Both the position numbers and the translations under genes were made by a program. This document shows positions 43,088 to 51,679 of a stretch of 64,000 nucleotides of DNA, piece after piece. Origin of the DNA: RZYY01 sp036794825 (GTDB taxonomy: Bacteria > Bacteroidota > Bacteroidia > Bacteroidales > 4484-276); the NCBI GenBank assembly GCA_036794825.1, contig DAIRGA010000014.1, positions 62,001-126,000 on the forward strand. The letters are read 5' to 3'. Below the pieces are notes generated by a model that saw only the letters and a program-made list of their open reading frames with translations, made no database searches and was not told the origin of the DNA. Position 1 is the first letter of the stretch, and the number at the start of each line of letters is the position of its first letter.

Positions 43088-46000
43088 TTATTTGCGGATC
43101 ACGATTTTCTCCGTTACATTGATGGTTTTTCCCTTAATGGTAAGATAATAAACTCCCTGGGAAAGATCACCGGGGTTGATGGTCTGGCTGAACATTCCGC
43201 TGGCTTTAATGCCGGATTGGCTATACACCTGCTTTCCGATCGAATTAACCATTGTAATCGAAACTTCATCATGCGCTTCGAAACTTATGGTGAAATTGCC
43301 GGTACTTGGGTTTGGATAGATGCTGAGTGAGATCATCTCTTTTTCGGAGATTCCGGTGCAATCTTCTACAAGCAAAGTAAGCCCTTCCGACCAATCGCCT
43401 GTTCCACAGTCGTTTACGCCTCTCACTTTTATAGTAGCGTTACCCGTCCATGTTCCGTTGAAACTGAGGCTGCAGGCATTACCATCAGAAGTTACAGTAG
43501 CTGCCTCAGCCGGTTCGATCAGCCATTCGTAGGCAGTGGCGTTGGCAATTTCGGTAGTGTTGTAGGTTTCGGTATTTCCGAGGCAGGCTTTGATTTTTCC
43601 CTCAACCGTTGCAGCAGCAACCGGAAGAGGAGCGATGTTTACGGTAAGTGCATCCGAAAATTCACTTTCGCCGCAATAATTCATAGCTTTAACCTTCAAT
43701 GAGGCGGAGCCTGAAAATCCGGCAGCCCAGTTAACTTCAGCATTCAGACCGTTGATGACCACTGTGCCGGCGGTTGCGGGTTGAATTTCCCAAGTATAAC
43801 TTTCGGCGTTGGCAGCACCAGTAATCTGATAAGTTGTGGCGCCAGTGCCCTGGCAAATGGCGGTTTCGCCGGAAGGTTGTGCCGGGATGGCTGGCATTGG
43901 CGTAACAGTGATCGTCAGCGGTTCGGAATAGGTTCCCTCACCGCAGTCGTTCATACCGTAGGCTTTAAGTTCGGCAACACCCGTCCACTCCGGATTCCAG
44001 GCTATGGAAGCGGTGGCGCCGTTGTTGGTCAAAGTTCCTGCTTCTGCAGGAGAAAAACTCCAGGTATATCCGGTAGCATGGGTGGCAATAGTGGTATATT
44101 CCGTTGTTCCGGCATTTATGCAGAGCATGGTTTCGCCACCGGGTGTTTCGGCAACCAGTGGCAGCGGATCAAAGGTCAGAATCATGTCGTCGGTAATGCT
44201 GTTGATAAATGCCATTGCTTTTAGCGAAAGGATAACAGAACCATTAAGGTAATCCTGCACACCGGGATTGTACACCGGATTAAGAATTCCGGGATCGCTG
44301 AAAGTGCCATCGCCGGAGGTTAACCAGACAAAACTTTCGTGGTTATTGGCGAAACCATCCAGTGTGTAAGTCAACCCTTCGCAAACCATCGCATCATTTC
44401 CAGCCCACGAAACCAGGATGTTGTCAATTATAGCCGGCATCGAGATCATATCGATCCATGCACAGTCTGAACCGCTGCTGTTGGCGCCATTTTTCTCATA
44501 AACCCATTTAAATACCCTCGGTCCGGCCTGAACCGGGAAAATAACCTGTGTCCAGTCAATCTCACCTGACCATGAATCAACCAGGACATCATCCATATAA
44601 AACCGCAGGAAATCGAAATTGGCCTCAGAAGAGACTTTGAAGTAGAAAGAAATATTATCATCTTTGGCCACATTTAATGCAACCTGCATGGTAGAAATCT
44701 GACCATCAGTGATTGTTCCTGATTTTGCCGAATAGGTTCCCTGTTGTGAACTGGCCCCTTCGATAATCCATGGCACATCACCGCCAAGGTTCCAGTTCAT
44801 CTGATTAAAATCTCCGGTTTCAAAGGTTTCGATCAGTTGACCAACCTTGAAATCGAGGTTCTGGTCAAAGCTGAAAATTTCGTTACCAATGGTAAAATCA
44901 AGATTTACCATGATGCCTGCAGGAGCTGGCTGAATAACGTTTACGGTAAATTGAGGGCTGATGCTTCCGGCGTTGTCCAGTATATCCATGCTGTAAGATT
45001 CTGTTTCAACAATCACATATGGACTGAGCGACTGAAGATCAACCATGAAATTATTTACCGGACTGCCACCTGTATTTTCGACCATTACTACCACTGTTGC
45101 GGTTTCATTGGGATCGAGCTGTCCGTTTCCATTTCCATCAAGATCAAGAACCGACACTGTCAGCACAGAAACAACCGGAGCATACGCTGTAATGGTCATC
45201 GGCATATCCCAGGTAAGCGAACCATTGGTAACGGCAACATTGAAAGGCACTTCGTAGTTATTCGGGATGTTATTATGTACATCGAAGGTGAAAGCAGCAT
45301 CCACAGTCACGGTTGCATCAGGATTAATAACGCTCCATTGCGCTGTGGCCGAGGTAATTGTGATGTATTCGCTGGTTGTGGAAAGAGTTGCTACGAGGTT
45401 CTCAGCAGGAATATTCCCTATGTTCTTCAGGGTGAGGCCGATCGAAATATTTTCGGCATATTCCATTTTGTTATTGCCATTCTGATCGTTCATCTGGTAA
45501 GCTTCCATGACAATGTTCGGGAGGTTCTGGGTCATCACCTGAACCTGGCCTTTGTAGCGGTAATAATTTTGCTTTGTAATAGTAACCAGTATCGTAGTTC
45601 CGGATTCCTGAGGAGTGATAGAAATTGCCTGTGGTGCTCCGGTTCCCGTTCCGGTTCCGATGATTTCCCCATTAACTGTAAGAGCAATAAAAGCGCCAGC
45701 GTTAGCTGTAATGTTGAAAACCGATTCTCCGGAGGGAAGTGTGTTTTCAAAATTAATCGCCATATTTTGAGGAACTTCCGAGTAAACGTTCAGGAAAGCA
45801 CATCCATGGTGGTGGAAAAGATGGTATGTAACCTGCTTGTTATTAACGTTATAGGGCCAGGAACTTTGCTGGAGAAAATATTTACCGGCTGCATTGCCAA
45901 AAGAGGGCAAAAGTCCACGCTCTTCCACTGGCATACCATAATCAGGCAGAAATTCAGGGTACATATTATCAAATAATCCCCATACGTAGGCATCATTTAC

Positions 46001-47692
46001 AAAGGAGTAGGAAGTTTCGGAAGCTGCAATCAGTCCCAGTGCTCCCGAGTTTTGTCCGGCATAGGTGTGACGGTGAAACTTTTCGGTGAAGCACTCGCTA
46101 CCGTAGTTGTATTTACCAGTAAGGCAGTTGATCGAGAAGACGAAAGTGAGATCGGTATTGGTAAGGGAGCTTATGTTTGAGTTGGAATAGGCAGGCTCGC
46201 CCCAGCCAAGTTCGTATCCATGATCACGGTGTTGCAGCATGAAAGCGCCCTGGTTGACCGCATTGTTAACCATTGCGGCTGATCCGCCCGTCCAGCCGCC
46301 AAGTTCAGCAGGAGTGGCAGGAATGTAGCCCCTTCCGTTGGGTCCAAAGTAATTTACAACCGTAGCAGTGTTTGTAGCTGTTGACCATACGCTGCCGGGT
46401 GTTCCTGAATAAATCTGATTGATGCGGACAGGAGTTTTTCCCTGGTTACGCCAGAATCCCCCGACTGTTTCGGAGCAGATCTGGAACCAACGCTCGGTTT
46501 GCCATCCCAAAGCAGTTATGGGCTTGCTGTAGAAGTTCGGATTTGTAGGTGGATTGCGCTCGTACTTCAGGAATTTGGAAATCATCACCTGAAGCTGCGA
46601 AGCGTTATTGGCTGTGATCCGGGCAAAGATCATATCGGGCATGTGGTTGCCGGTTACATCAGCAAAAATATTGTCAGAAACGCAGTAGTTGTTATAGATC
46701 GGGGAGGTGATAGAATTATTGGCATTAGAACCGTAATCGGCTAATAGCAAAATTGCTACCGGTGGTATATCCCAGGTGTTATAAGCATTGTTGAAGTAGG
46801 TCTCGAGCTGAGCAGGGGTCGTACCGCCAATATCGCTGAGTGTAACCACTTTGGTTAAAATGCCCTGCTCCTGACGGAATTTTTTGATCGAGTCGGCCCA
46901 TTGGATGAACTCTGAACCGTTGGGAGTAACAATCAGGTATTCACAGCCAGTCGGTCTGCCGGTCATCAGATCGTTACGGCGTTTGTTGTAATCAATTTCA
47001 GGCAGAGAGGCGCTGTTGAGGAAAATATCCTGGTGAATAGGGTCAAACCAAGGGCTACGCAAACGGTCTTCGCCAAAATTTCCATCACCGCCTTCGAAGC
47101 TGACTTCCAGTTGAATATCACGGTAAATAATCAACTCTTTTGTAACCGGGTTGTACTGGTAGGGCGTAATACCCACCATTACAGCGTCAACACCGCGGAT
47201 ACTGGTAACTTCAGAAATGGTGACCGGCTCTTTTGGATAAAACTCATTGGTGGAATAAACTTTTTCGTTGGCCTCAAAATATAGTCCATCCTCGGTTTCG
47301 AGTGGAATGCGGGGCGCTGGCGCAATGTCGAGTCCATCAATCTTATCGGTACGGTAAACGTTCACTTTCAGCACTGCTTTAGCGCCATTTGGAATGGCAA
47401 TATAACGGCTGATCCCGGGCAAATTGGGCATGCCTTCGTCGTTAGGAAGGAAAGTTCCAGGCAGCACAATGTTTTTCATCTGTTTTCCATTGATGGATTC
47501 TTCGATAACAGAAAAATTGGTTATCGAATAGCTGATATCAACGCCTGATCTGTTTTGTTGGGTCAGGTTCATTCCCTGGGTACTCCAGGCGTCGTCGTAA
47601 GCAAATTCCTGGGCAGTGAGAGAGTTTGAACCGAGCAGGATTACAGCAATTGCAATAATAAAACTGTAAAGCGTAGCATTTCTGAAGTTCAT
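43088..47692 (-). CDS. Gingipain-like C25 cysteine protease with PKD-like repeats and T9SS type A sorting domain
   Basis: The 1534-residue protein starts at the ATG at 47692 with signal peptide MNFRNATLYSFIIAIAVILL. After a propeptide-like region comes a caspase-fold C25 domain with the catalytic pair His491 (HRDHG) and Cys523 (NCLTG), 32 residues apart as in gingipains. Ig-like and NPCBM-like beta regions follow. Three related Ig/PKD-like repeats of about 85 residues (each starting with a Cys and ending near MNDCGEG, MNYCGES or VNDCGTG) then lead to the sorting domain (LSIYPNPSTGNFTISF, GVYYLTI, EKIVIRK). It is secreted through T9SS and probably attached to the cell surface. A 14-bp palindrome lies upstream. 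Confidence 0.94.
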   Translation of the reverse strand: MNFRNATLYSFIIAIAVILLGSNSLTAQEFAYDDAWSTQGMNLTQQNRSGVDISYSITNFSVIEESINGKQMKNIVLPGTFLPNDEGMPNLPGISRYIAIPNGAKAVLKVNVYRTDKIDGLDIAPAPRIPLETEDGLYFEANEKVYSTNEFYPKEPVTISEVTSIRGVDAVMVGITPYQYNPVTKELIIYRDIQLEVSFEGGDGNFGEDRLRSPWFDPIHQDIFLNSASLPEIDYNKRRNDLMTGRPTGCEYLIVTPNGSEFIQWADSIKKFRQEQGILTKVVTLSDIGGTTPAQLETYFNNAYNTWDIPPVAILLLADYGSNANNSITSPIYNNYCVSDNIFADVTGNHMPDMIFARITANNASQLQVMISKFLKYERNPPTNPNFYSKPITALGWQTERWFQICSETVGGFWRNQGKTPVRINQIYSGTPGSVWSTATNTATVVNYFGPNGRGYIPATPAELGGWTGGSAAMVNNAVNQGAFMLQHRDHGYELGWGEPAYSNSNISSLTNTDLTFVFSINCLTGKYNYGSECFTEKFHRHTYAGQNSGALGLIAASETSYSFVNDAYVWGLFDNMYPEFLPDYGMPVEERGLLPSFGNAAGKYFLQQSSWPYNVNNKQVTYHLFHHHGCAFLNVYSEVPQNMAINFENTLPSGESVFNITANAGAFIALTVNGEIIGTGTGTGAPQAISITPQESGTTILVTITKQNYYRYKGQVQVMTQNLPNIVMEAYQMNDQNGNNKMEYAENISIGLTLKNIGNIPAENLVATLSTTSEYITITSATAQWSVINPDATVTVDAAFTFDVHNNIPNNYEVPFNVAVTNGSLTWDMPMTITAYAPVVSVLTVSVLDLDGNGNGQLDPNETATVVVMVENTGGSPVNNFMVDLQSLSPYVIVETESYSMDILDNAGSISPQFTVNVIQPAPAGIMVNLDFTIGNEIFSFDQNLDFKVGQLIETFETGDFNQMNWNLGGDVPWIIEGASSQQGTYSAKSGTITDGQISTMQVALNVAKDDNISFYFKVSSEANFDFLRFYMDDVLVDSWSGEIDWTQVIFPVQAGPRVFKWVYEKNGANSSGSDCAWIDMISMPAIIDNILVSWAGNDAMVCEGLTYTLDGFANNHESFVWLTSGDGTFSDPGILNPVYNPGVQDYLNGSVILSLKAMAFINSITDDMILTFDPLPLVAETPGGETMLCINAGTTEYTTIATHATGYTWSFSPAEAGTLTNNGATASIAWNPEWTGVAELKAYGMNDCGEGTYSEPLTITVTPMPAIPAQPSGETAICQGTGATTYQITGAANAESYTWEIQPATAGTVVINGLNAEVNWAAGFSGSASLKVKAMNYCGESEFSDALTVNIAPLPVAAATVEGKIKACLGNTETYNTTEIANATAYEWLIEPAEAATVTSDGNACSLSFNGTWTGNATIKVRGVNDCGTGDWSEGLTLLVEDCTGISEKEMISLSIYPNPSTGNFTISFEAHDEVSITMVNSIGKQVYSQSGIKASGMFSQTINPGDLSQGVYYLTIKGKTINVTEKIVIRK

Positions 47693-47736
47693 AGTGATGT
47701 GATTAATTAGTAATTGTAATTGAGATAATTGATTTG

Positions 47737-47750
47737 GAATCAATTGATTC
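47737..47750. promoter_or_regulatory. Perfect 14-bp palindrome between the C25 protease and FtsB-like genes
   Basis: GAATCAATTGATTC reads the same on both strands. It lies 45 nt upstream of the C25 protease ATG on one side and 93 nt upstream of the FtsB-like ATG on the other. A dimeric regulator site is possible. Confidence 0.4.
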
Positions 47751-47809
47751 GAAAAAATTAAGGCGGCTAAAGTAACTAAAAAATATTACTCGGGTATTTT
47801 AGAAAGCAC

Positions 47810-47817
47810 TACTTTTG
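47810..47817 (+). promoter_or_regulatory. -7 promoter element of the FtsB/DivIC-like gene
   Basis: TACTTTTG, an exact TAnnTTTG match, lies 26 nt before the ATG at 47844. Confidence 0.45.
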
Positions 47818-47843
47818 TTCACCAAACCTTAATCCACAAAACT

Positions 47844-48161
47844 ATGAAAGTTACCTACAAGATCTTTTGGAACCGATATGTTCTGGTGCTGCTTGGCTTT
47901 GCAGCCTGGATGCTGTTTTTTGATCAAAACAACATTTTCCGGCATTTGAAACTCCGCCAGGAGGTAAAAAGCGCTCAGGAGCAAAAGCAATATTACCTCA
48001 ACGAAATGCGTAGCGACAGCATTTTCCTTGAGCAGTTGAAAAATGACCCGGAGGTAAAAGAAAAATTCGCCCGGGAGCACTACCTTATGAAGCGCGACAG
48101 CGAAATAGTTTTCAGCATTATCAGGGAACAAGCGCCAGACACTGTTACCACGACAAAATAG
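47844..48161 (+). CDS. FtsB/DivIC-like septum formation initiator
   Basis: The 105-residue protein has a short N-terminal cytoplasmic part, one membrane helix (YVLVLLGFAAWMLFF, residues 12-26), a coiled coil (KLRQEVKSAQEQKQYYLNEM) and the conserved end (KEKFAREHYLMKRDSEIVF). That layout is typical of FtsB/DivIC proteins, which join the divisome through FtsL and FtsQ. In Bacteroidetes the gene often sits alone or near eno. Here it lies between the divergent C25 protease gene and a tRNA. FtsB and DivIC cannot be separated by sequence alone. Confidence 0.9.
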   Translation: MKVTYKIFWNRYVLVLLGFAAWMLFFDQNNIFRHLKLRQEVKSAQEQKQYYLNEMRSDSIFLEQLKNDPEVKEKFAREHYLMKRDSEIVFSIIREQAPDTVTTTK

Positions 48162-48273
48162 CTTAACCTTTGTTACTGATCTGATAAACTGATAGTTGAA
48201 ATCAGCGGATGATACTATGCATGGAATTGGGAATCCAACTCTTCTTTTCTAAAACCGCACCAAATCCAGTAAC

Positions 48274-48309
48274 AAAAAAAAGCCTGTAACACTTTGTGCT
48301 ACAGGCTTT
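48274..48309 (-). terminator. Terminator after tRNA-Ser
   Basis: On the minus strand AAAGCCTGTA pairs with TACAGGCTTT, followed by a T-run. The core is shared with the hairpins at 25648 and 32777. Confidence 0.8.
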
Positions 48310-48312
48310 AAG

Positions 48313-48400
48313 CGGAGAAAGAGGGATTCGAACCCCCGGGCCAGCTATGCCGGCCAACAGATTTCGAGTCTGCCCCGTTCGACCGCTCCGGCATTTCTCC
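48313..48400 (-). tRNA. tRNA-Ser (anticodon CGA)
   Basis: The 88-nt class II tRNA has acceptor stem GGAGAAA/TTTCTCC, discriminator G, D-arm with GAGCGGTCGAAC, anticodon loop CTCGAAA giving CGA, a long variable arm (TGGCCGGCATAGCTGGCC region) and T-arm GGGGGTTCGAATCCCCC. CCA is not encoded. Confidence 0.95.
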
Positions 48401-48404
48401 GCTG

Positions 48405-48412
48405 CAAAAGTA
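48405..48412 (-). promoter_or_regulatory. -7 promoter element of tRNA-Ser
   Basis: The minus strand reads TACTTTTG, an exact match, only 4 nt before the mature tRNA 5' end, so the precursor would have almost no leader. Confidence 0.5.
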
Positions 48413-48469
48413 GATATTTTTTGATGTTTGAATTATTTCCCGTCAACTGTTTAGCAAAATTCACCCTAC

Positions 48470-49579
48470 TTACTTCGCCAGTTTCAGAATTACTCCTTTA
48501 TTGGATTTACTATCACCGCCAGCGGCATAATAATTCCCGGCGCCATCACAAGTTATACTCCTCAATAACCATTTATCACTCACCGCTGGTTCGCTCTTCT
48601 TTCCCAATGCAGCCCATTTGTCCTTGTTGATTTCCACCAATAAACCCTTATTGTCGCTGAAGCCCACAGCCCATCCTTTTCCAGGACTTTCAAAAGCTAC
48701 CGACATAAGGTTCCATTCCTTCGGTGTATTTTCCACACTTAGCTCGGTCCATTTTTTCCCGTTAAAAAAGAGCACTTTACCGGTTTCGGGAGCGTTTTGG
48801 AATGCCGGCATCCAGCCTACTCCATACACATTGTTCGCATCGAGGCAAATGATATCACGGCAAATAACATTTTTCGATAACAGCGGCAATTTGGCAGGCT
48901 CCCATTCATCGCCGGCCTTCGAAAGGATAAATGATCCGTTGGCCCTGTTCATGCCAGTTAATCCCCATTCGCCATCACGAAAACCACCTATATACACATT
49001 ATCAGCATTGATCGCACTTACAGCCATTATCGTCTGTTTGCCAAACTCTTTAGAATCCTCCTGTTTCCAGGCGCCAGCCGAAAAATGCAACAAAACTGGC
49101 TTTTCTTTTCCATCGCACCCTCCCACAGCCCATCCTTCGCCATTGCTAAGGAAAAACACATCATACAATTTCCACTCGGTTGCTTTTACAATGCTCAGAT
49201 CCACCTTTTCCCAATTCCCGTTTTTGTAGAGCATCAGCAAACCTTTTGCATTGTCCTGGCCAAAAGCCCAACCTTCATTTTCACTGAGGAACCAAATGCC
49301 GTGAAAAGTAAAATTGTCAGATGGAGAGGCAAACTCGCTTAATTTCCAGTTTCCATCTTTGAACTGCATCACAAATCCTTTTGAAATCGCTTTGGTTGAA
49401 GTGGATTCGTCAACATAACCTGCTGCCCACCCTGAATTGGGCGATGGAAAGGTGATGCCGGTAAATACCCATTTTCCTGACATTTCAGGCAAATTCATTG
49501 AAGTCCATGTATGGGCTGTAGCCATGGCGGCAAACGCAACAAATCCCAAAACCAACAGTGTACTGAGTAAAGTTTTCAT
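48470..49579 (-). CDS. Secreted beta-propeller-like hypothetical protein
   Basis: The 369-residue protein has a signal peptide (MKTLLSTLLVLGFVAFAAMATA) followed by six or seven repeats of about 50 residues, each with a W/F-x-S-x-x-x-GWA motif (SPNSGWAAG, SENEGWAFG, SNGEGWAVG, SPGKGWAVG). This is a YCF48/sialidase-like beta-propeller arrangement. It has no catalytic residues that I can name and no T9SS tail. A GGAGG ribosome site precedes the ATG and a -7 box (49612-49619, minus) lies 33 nt upstream, so it is expressed from its own promoter. Confidence 0.8.
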   Translation of the reverse strand: MKTLLSTLLVLGFVAFAAMATAHTWTSMNLPEMSGKWVFTGITFPSPNSGWAAGYVDESTSTKAISKGFVMQFKDGNWKLSEFASPSDNFTFHGIWFLSENEGWAFGQDNAKGLLMLYKNGNWEKVDLSIVKATEWKLYDVFFLSNGEGWAVGGCDGKEKPVLLHFSAGAWKQEDSKEFGKQTIMAVSAINADNVYIGGFRDGEWGLTGMNRANGSFILSKAGDEWEPAKLPLLSKNVICRDIICLDANNVYGVGWMPAFQNAPETGKVLFFNGKKWTELSVENTPKEWNLMSVAFESPGKGWAVGFSDNKGLLVEINKDKWAALGKKSEPAVSDKWLLRSITCDGAGNYYAAGGDSKSNKGVILKLAK

Positions 49580-49734
49580 AAATCCTCCAATTTTAAAATT
49601 ATTGATGATTACAAAAATATATCAGTTACACCCGTATTGTCAAGGGTATCGGGGGTAAAGTTTTGGAGGAGACTGGTAGTTCTGCGGGAAAAGGCTTTGG
49701 AGATTAAAGCCGGGAAGAGAAATGATTCTTAATC

Positions 49735-50292
49735 TTATTTCTTCCACTTTATATTGCAGCCGATACCCGGTTTTTGATTCTCTGGTACGGGCTGACCTGC
49801 TAGTATCAGATCGAGTGTTTGGCGAAGGTCGGCACCGGTAACGGGCTGATCGTTACCTGGTCTGGCATTGTCGAACTGGCCGCGGTAAACACATTTCAAA
49901 TTTCCGTCGAAAACGCTGATATCCGGTGTGCAGGCCGCATCGTATGCTCTGGCAACATCCTGGGTCTGGTCGTAAAGATAAGGGAAGGGAAAATCATACT
50001 TGCGGGCAAATTCCACCATTAACTCCGGAGAATCAGCCGGGTAAGCCTCAACGTCGTTGGAGTTTATCATCACAAATGAAACCCCTTTTGGGATGTAATC
50101 CTTTCCTACCTTCACCAGTTCATTGATGATATGAATTACATAGGGGCAATGGTTACAGATGAAAACGATAACGGTGACTTTTTCGGATCTTAGTTCGCTG
50201 AGCGACAACATCTTACCCGAGATCACGTCGGGCAAAGTAAAATCCGGTGCGGTAAATCCAGGAGGAATCTGTTTTGTGGGAGTTGCTGCCAT
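49735..50292 (-). CDS. Thioredoxin-fold (AhpC/TSA-like) protein
   Basis: The 185-residue protein has PPGFTAPDFTLPD near the N-terminus, a redox-site stretch VIVFICNHCPYV (CNHC, about residues 50-61) and FDFPFPYLYD-type region later. This matches peroxiredoxin-like thioredoxin-family proteins with a CxxCP site. No signal peptide is seen from the ATG at 50292; an extension 18 codons longer is less likely. The exact role (thiol peroxidase or disulfide reductase) is open. It is divergent from the M16 operon. Confidence 0.85.
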   Translation of the reverse strand: MAATPTKQIPPGFTAPDFTLPDVISGKMLSLSELRSEKVTVIVFICNHCPYVIHIINELVKVGKDYIPKGVSFVMINSNDVEAYPADSPELMVEFARKYDFPFPYLYDQTQDVARAYDAACTPDISVFDGNLKCVYRGQFDNARPGNDQPVTGADLRQTLDLILAGQPVPENQKPGIGCNIKWKK

Positions 50293-50349
50293 AATTGGAA
50301 ATTTTCGTGTTAAACGATCGGCCTGTTGACTTTGTTCAGCAATCATCTG

Positions 50350-50379
50350 TTTGCCTGTAAAATGAACAGAGTATCTTTG
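50350..50379 (+). promoter_or_regulatory. Full Bacteroidetes promoter of the M16 operon
   Basis: TTTG (50350-50353) and TATCTTTG (50372-50379) are separated by 18 nt, and the ATG at 50415 follows 35 nt later. It is one of three complete -33/-7 pairs in the window. Confidence 0.65.
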
Positions 50380-50414
50380 AGGCCTGTTTAACGAGTGCTA
50401 ATTGAGCCTTTCCC

Positions 50415-51662
50415 ATGATTCATTTTGAAAAATTCACTCTAAATAACGGCCTGCGGGTAGTGGTTCACTGCGACAATTCCACTCCAATGGCGGCCATGAG
50501 CATTATTTACGATGTAGGGTCGCGTGATGAAGACCCCGAAAAGACCGGTTTTGCTCATCTTTTTGAGCATCTGATGTTCGGAGGCTCGGTAAACATCCCA
50601 AAATACGACGAGCCGCTCGAAAAGGCGGGCGGGATCAATAACGCATATACAAGCAACGACCTCACCAATTATTACCTTTCACTGCCGGCGCCCAATATCG
50701 AAACGGGGTTCTGGCTGGAATCAGACCGCTTGTACCAGCTTGCTTTCTCGGAGAAAAGTCTTGAAGTTCAACGAAATGTAGTAACAGAAGAATTCCGGCA
50801 GACCCATCTTAACCAGCCTTATGGCGATGCCTGGATGCTACTGAGGCCGCTGGCTTACACTATTCATCCCTACCGCTGGCCAACCATCGGCAAGGAGATC
50901 AGTCACATACAGAATGCAGTGATGGAGGATGTAAGAGCCTTTTACAATAAATATTACAATCCGAATAATGCCGTACTGGCAGTTGCAGGAAATGTTACCA
51001 CCACCCTGGTGCAACAACTGGCCGAGAAATGGTTTGCTCCTATCGAAAATAACGGGCAACACTGCAGGAACCTTCCTGCAGAACCGGTGCAGACCGAAGC
51101 CAGGTTTCTTCAGGTGGAAAGAGAGGTGCCGGCTGATATGATTTACAAAGCATGGAAGATGCATCAACGCAACGATCCCGGCTACTATGCCGCTGATCTG
51201 CTCTCCGATATACTGGGCAACGGAAAATCGTCCCGGCTGTTTCGCAGGCTGGTGATGGAAAAGAAAGTCTTTACCGAACTCGAATGCTACGTCACCGGAA
51301 GTTTCGATCCGGGGCTGTTTGTTATCTCCGGCCGGCCATCCGAAGGAGTGAAAATTGACGATGCTGAAAAAGCTATCCTTGACGAAATCAGCAAATTGCA
51401 GGACCAAAAACCTGAAAACGGCGAGCTGCAAAAGGTGAAGAACAAAGTGGAGGCCCACCTGAAATTTTCGCAGATGAATGTGCTGAACAAGGCCATAAAT
51501 CTCGCATTTGGCGAAATTTTGGGCGATGCAGGTCTAATCAACTCTGAATTCGAAAAATACAACGCTGTCACTAAAGAACAGATTCTGCAGGTGGCCGGCG
51601 AGGTTCTTCACCCGTCGAAATGCAGCACCATGTACTACCTTGCAAAAAATTCGAACCGGTAA
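50415..51662 (+). CDS. M16 family metallopeptidase (catalytic subunit)
   Basis: The 415-residue protein has the inverted zinc motif HxxEH as HLFEH near residue 46, with the downstream Glu of the M16 family in the helix region VVTEEFRQT. M16B peptidases work as pairs of an active and an inactive chain, closing like a clam on peptides up to small proteins. No signal peptide is seen. The second chain follows, overlapping only in a longer, unlikely reading. It is the first gene of a three-gene unit with its own promoter. Confidence 0.92.
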   Translation: MIHFEKFTLNNGLRVVVHCDNSTPMAAMSIIYDVGSRDEDPEKTGFAHLFEHLMFGGSVNIPKYDEPLEKAGGINNAYTSNDLTNYYLSLPAPNIETGFWLESDRLYQLAFSEKSLEVQRNVVTEEFRQTHLNQPYGDAWMLLRPLAYTIHPYRWPTIGKEISHIQNAVMEDVRAFYNKYYNPNNAVLAVAGNVTTTLVQQLAEKWFAPIENNGQHCRNLPAEPVQTEARFLQVEREVPADMIYKAWKMHQRNDPGYYAADLLSDILGNGKSSRLFRRLVMEKKVFTELECYVTGSFDPGLFVISGRPSEGVKIDDAEKAILDEISKLQDQKPENGELQKVKNKVEAHLKFSQMNVLNKAINLAFGEILGDAGLINSEFEKYNAVTKEQILQVAGEVLHPSKCSTMYYLAKNSNR

Positions 51663-51679
51663 CCCCCGAAATCAATCTC

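Noticed and set aside
44837..45976. A 379-codon open frame on the plus strand inside the C25 protease gene
   Set aside because: It is fully antisense to a protein with intact catalytic residues and a sorting domain, has no domain signal and looks Cys/His/Asn-rich as expected for an antisense frame.
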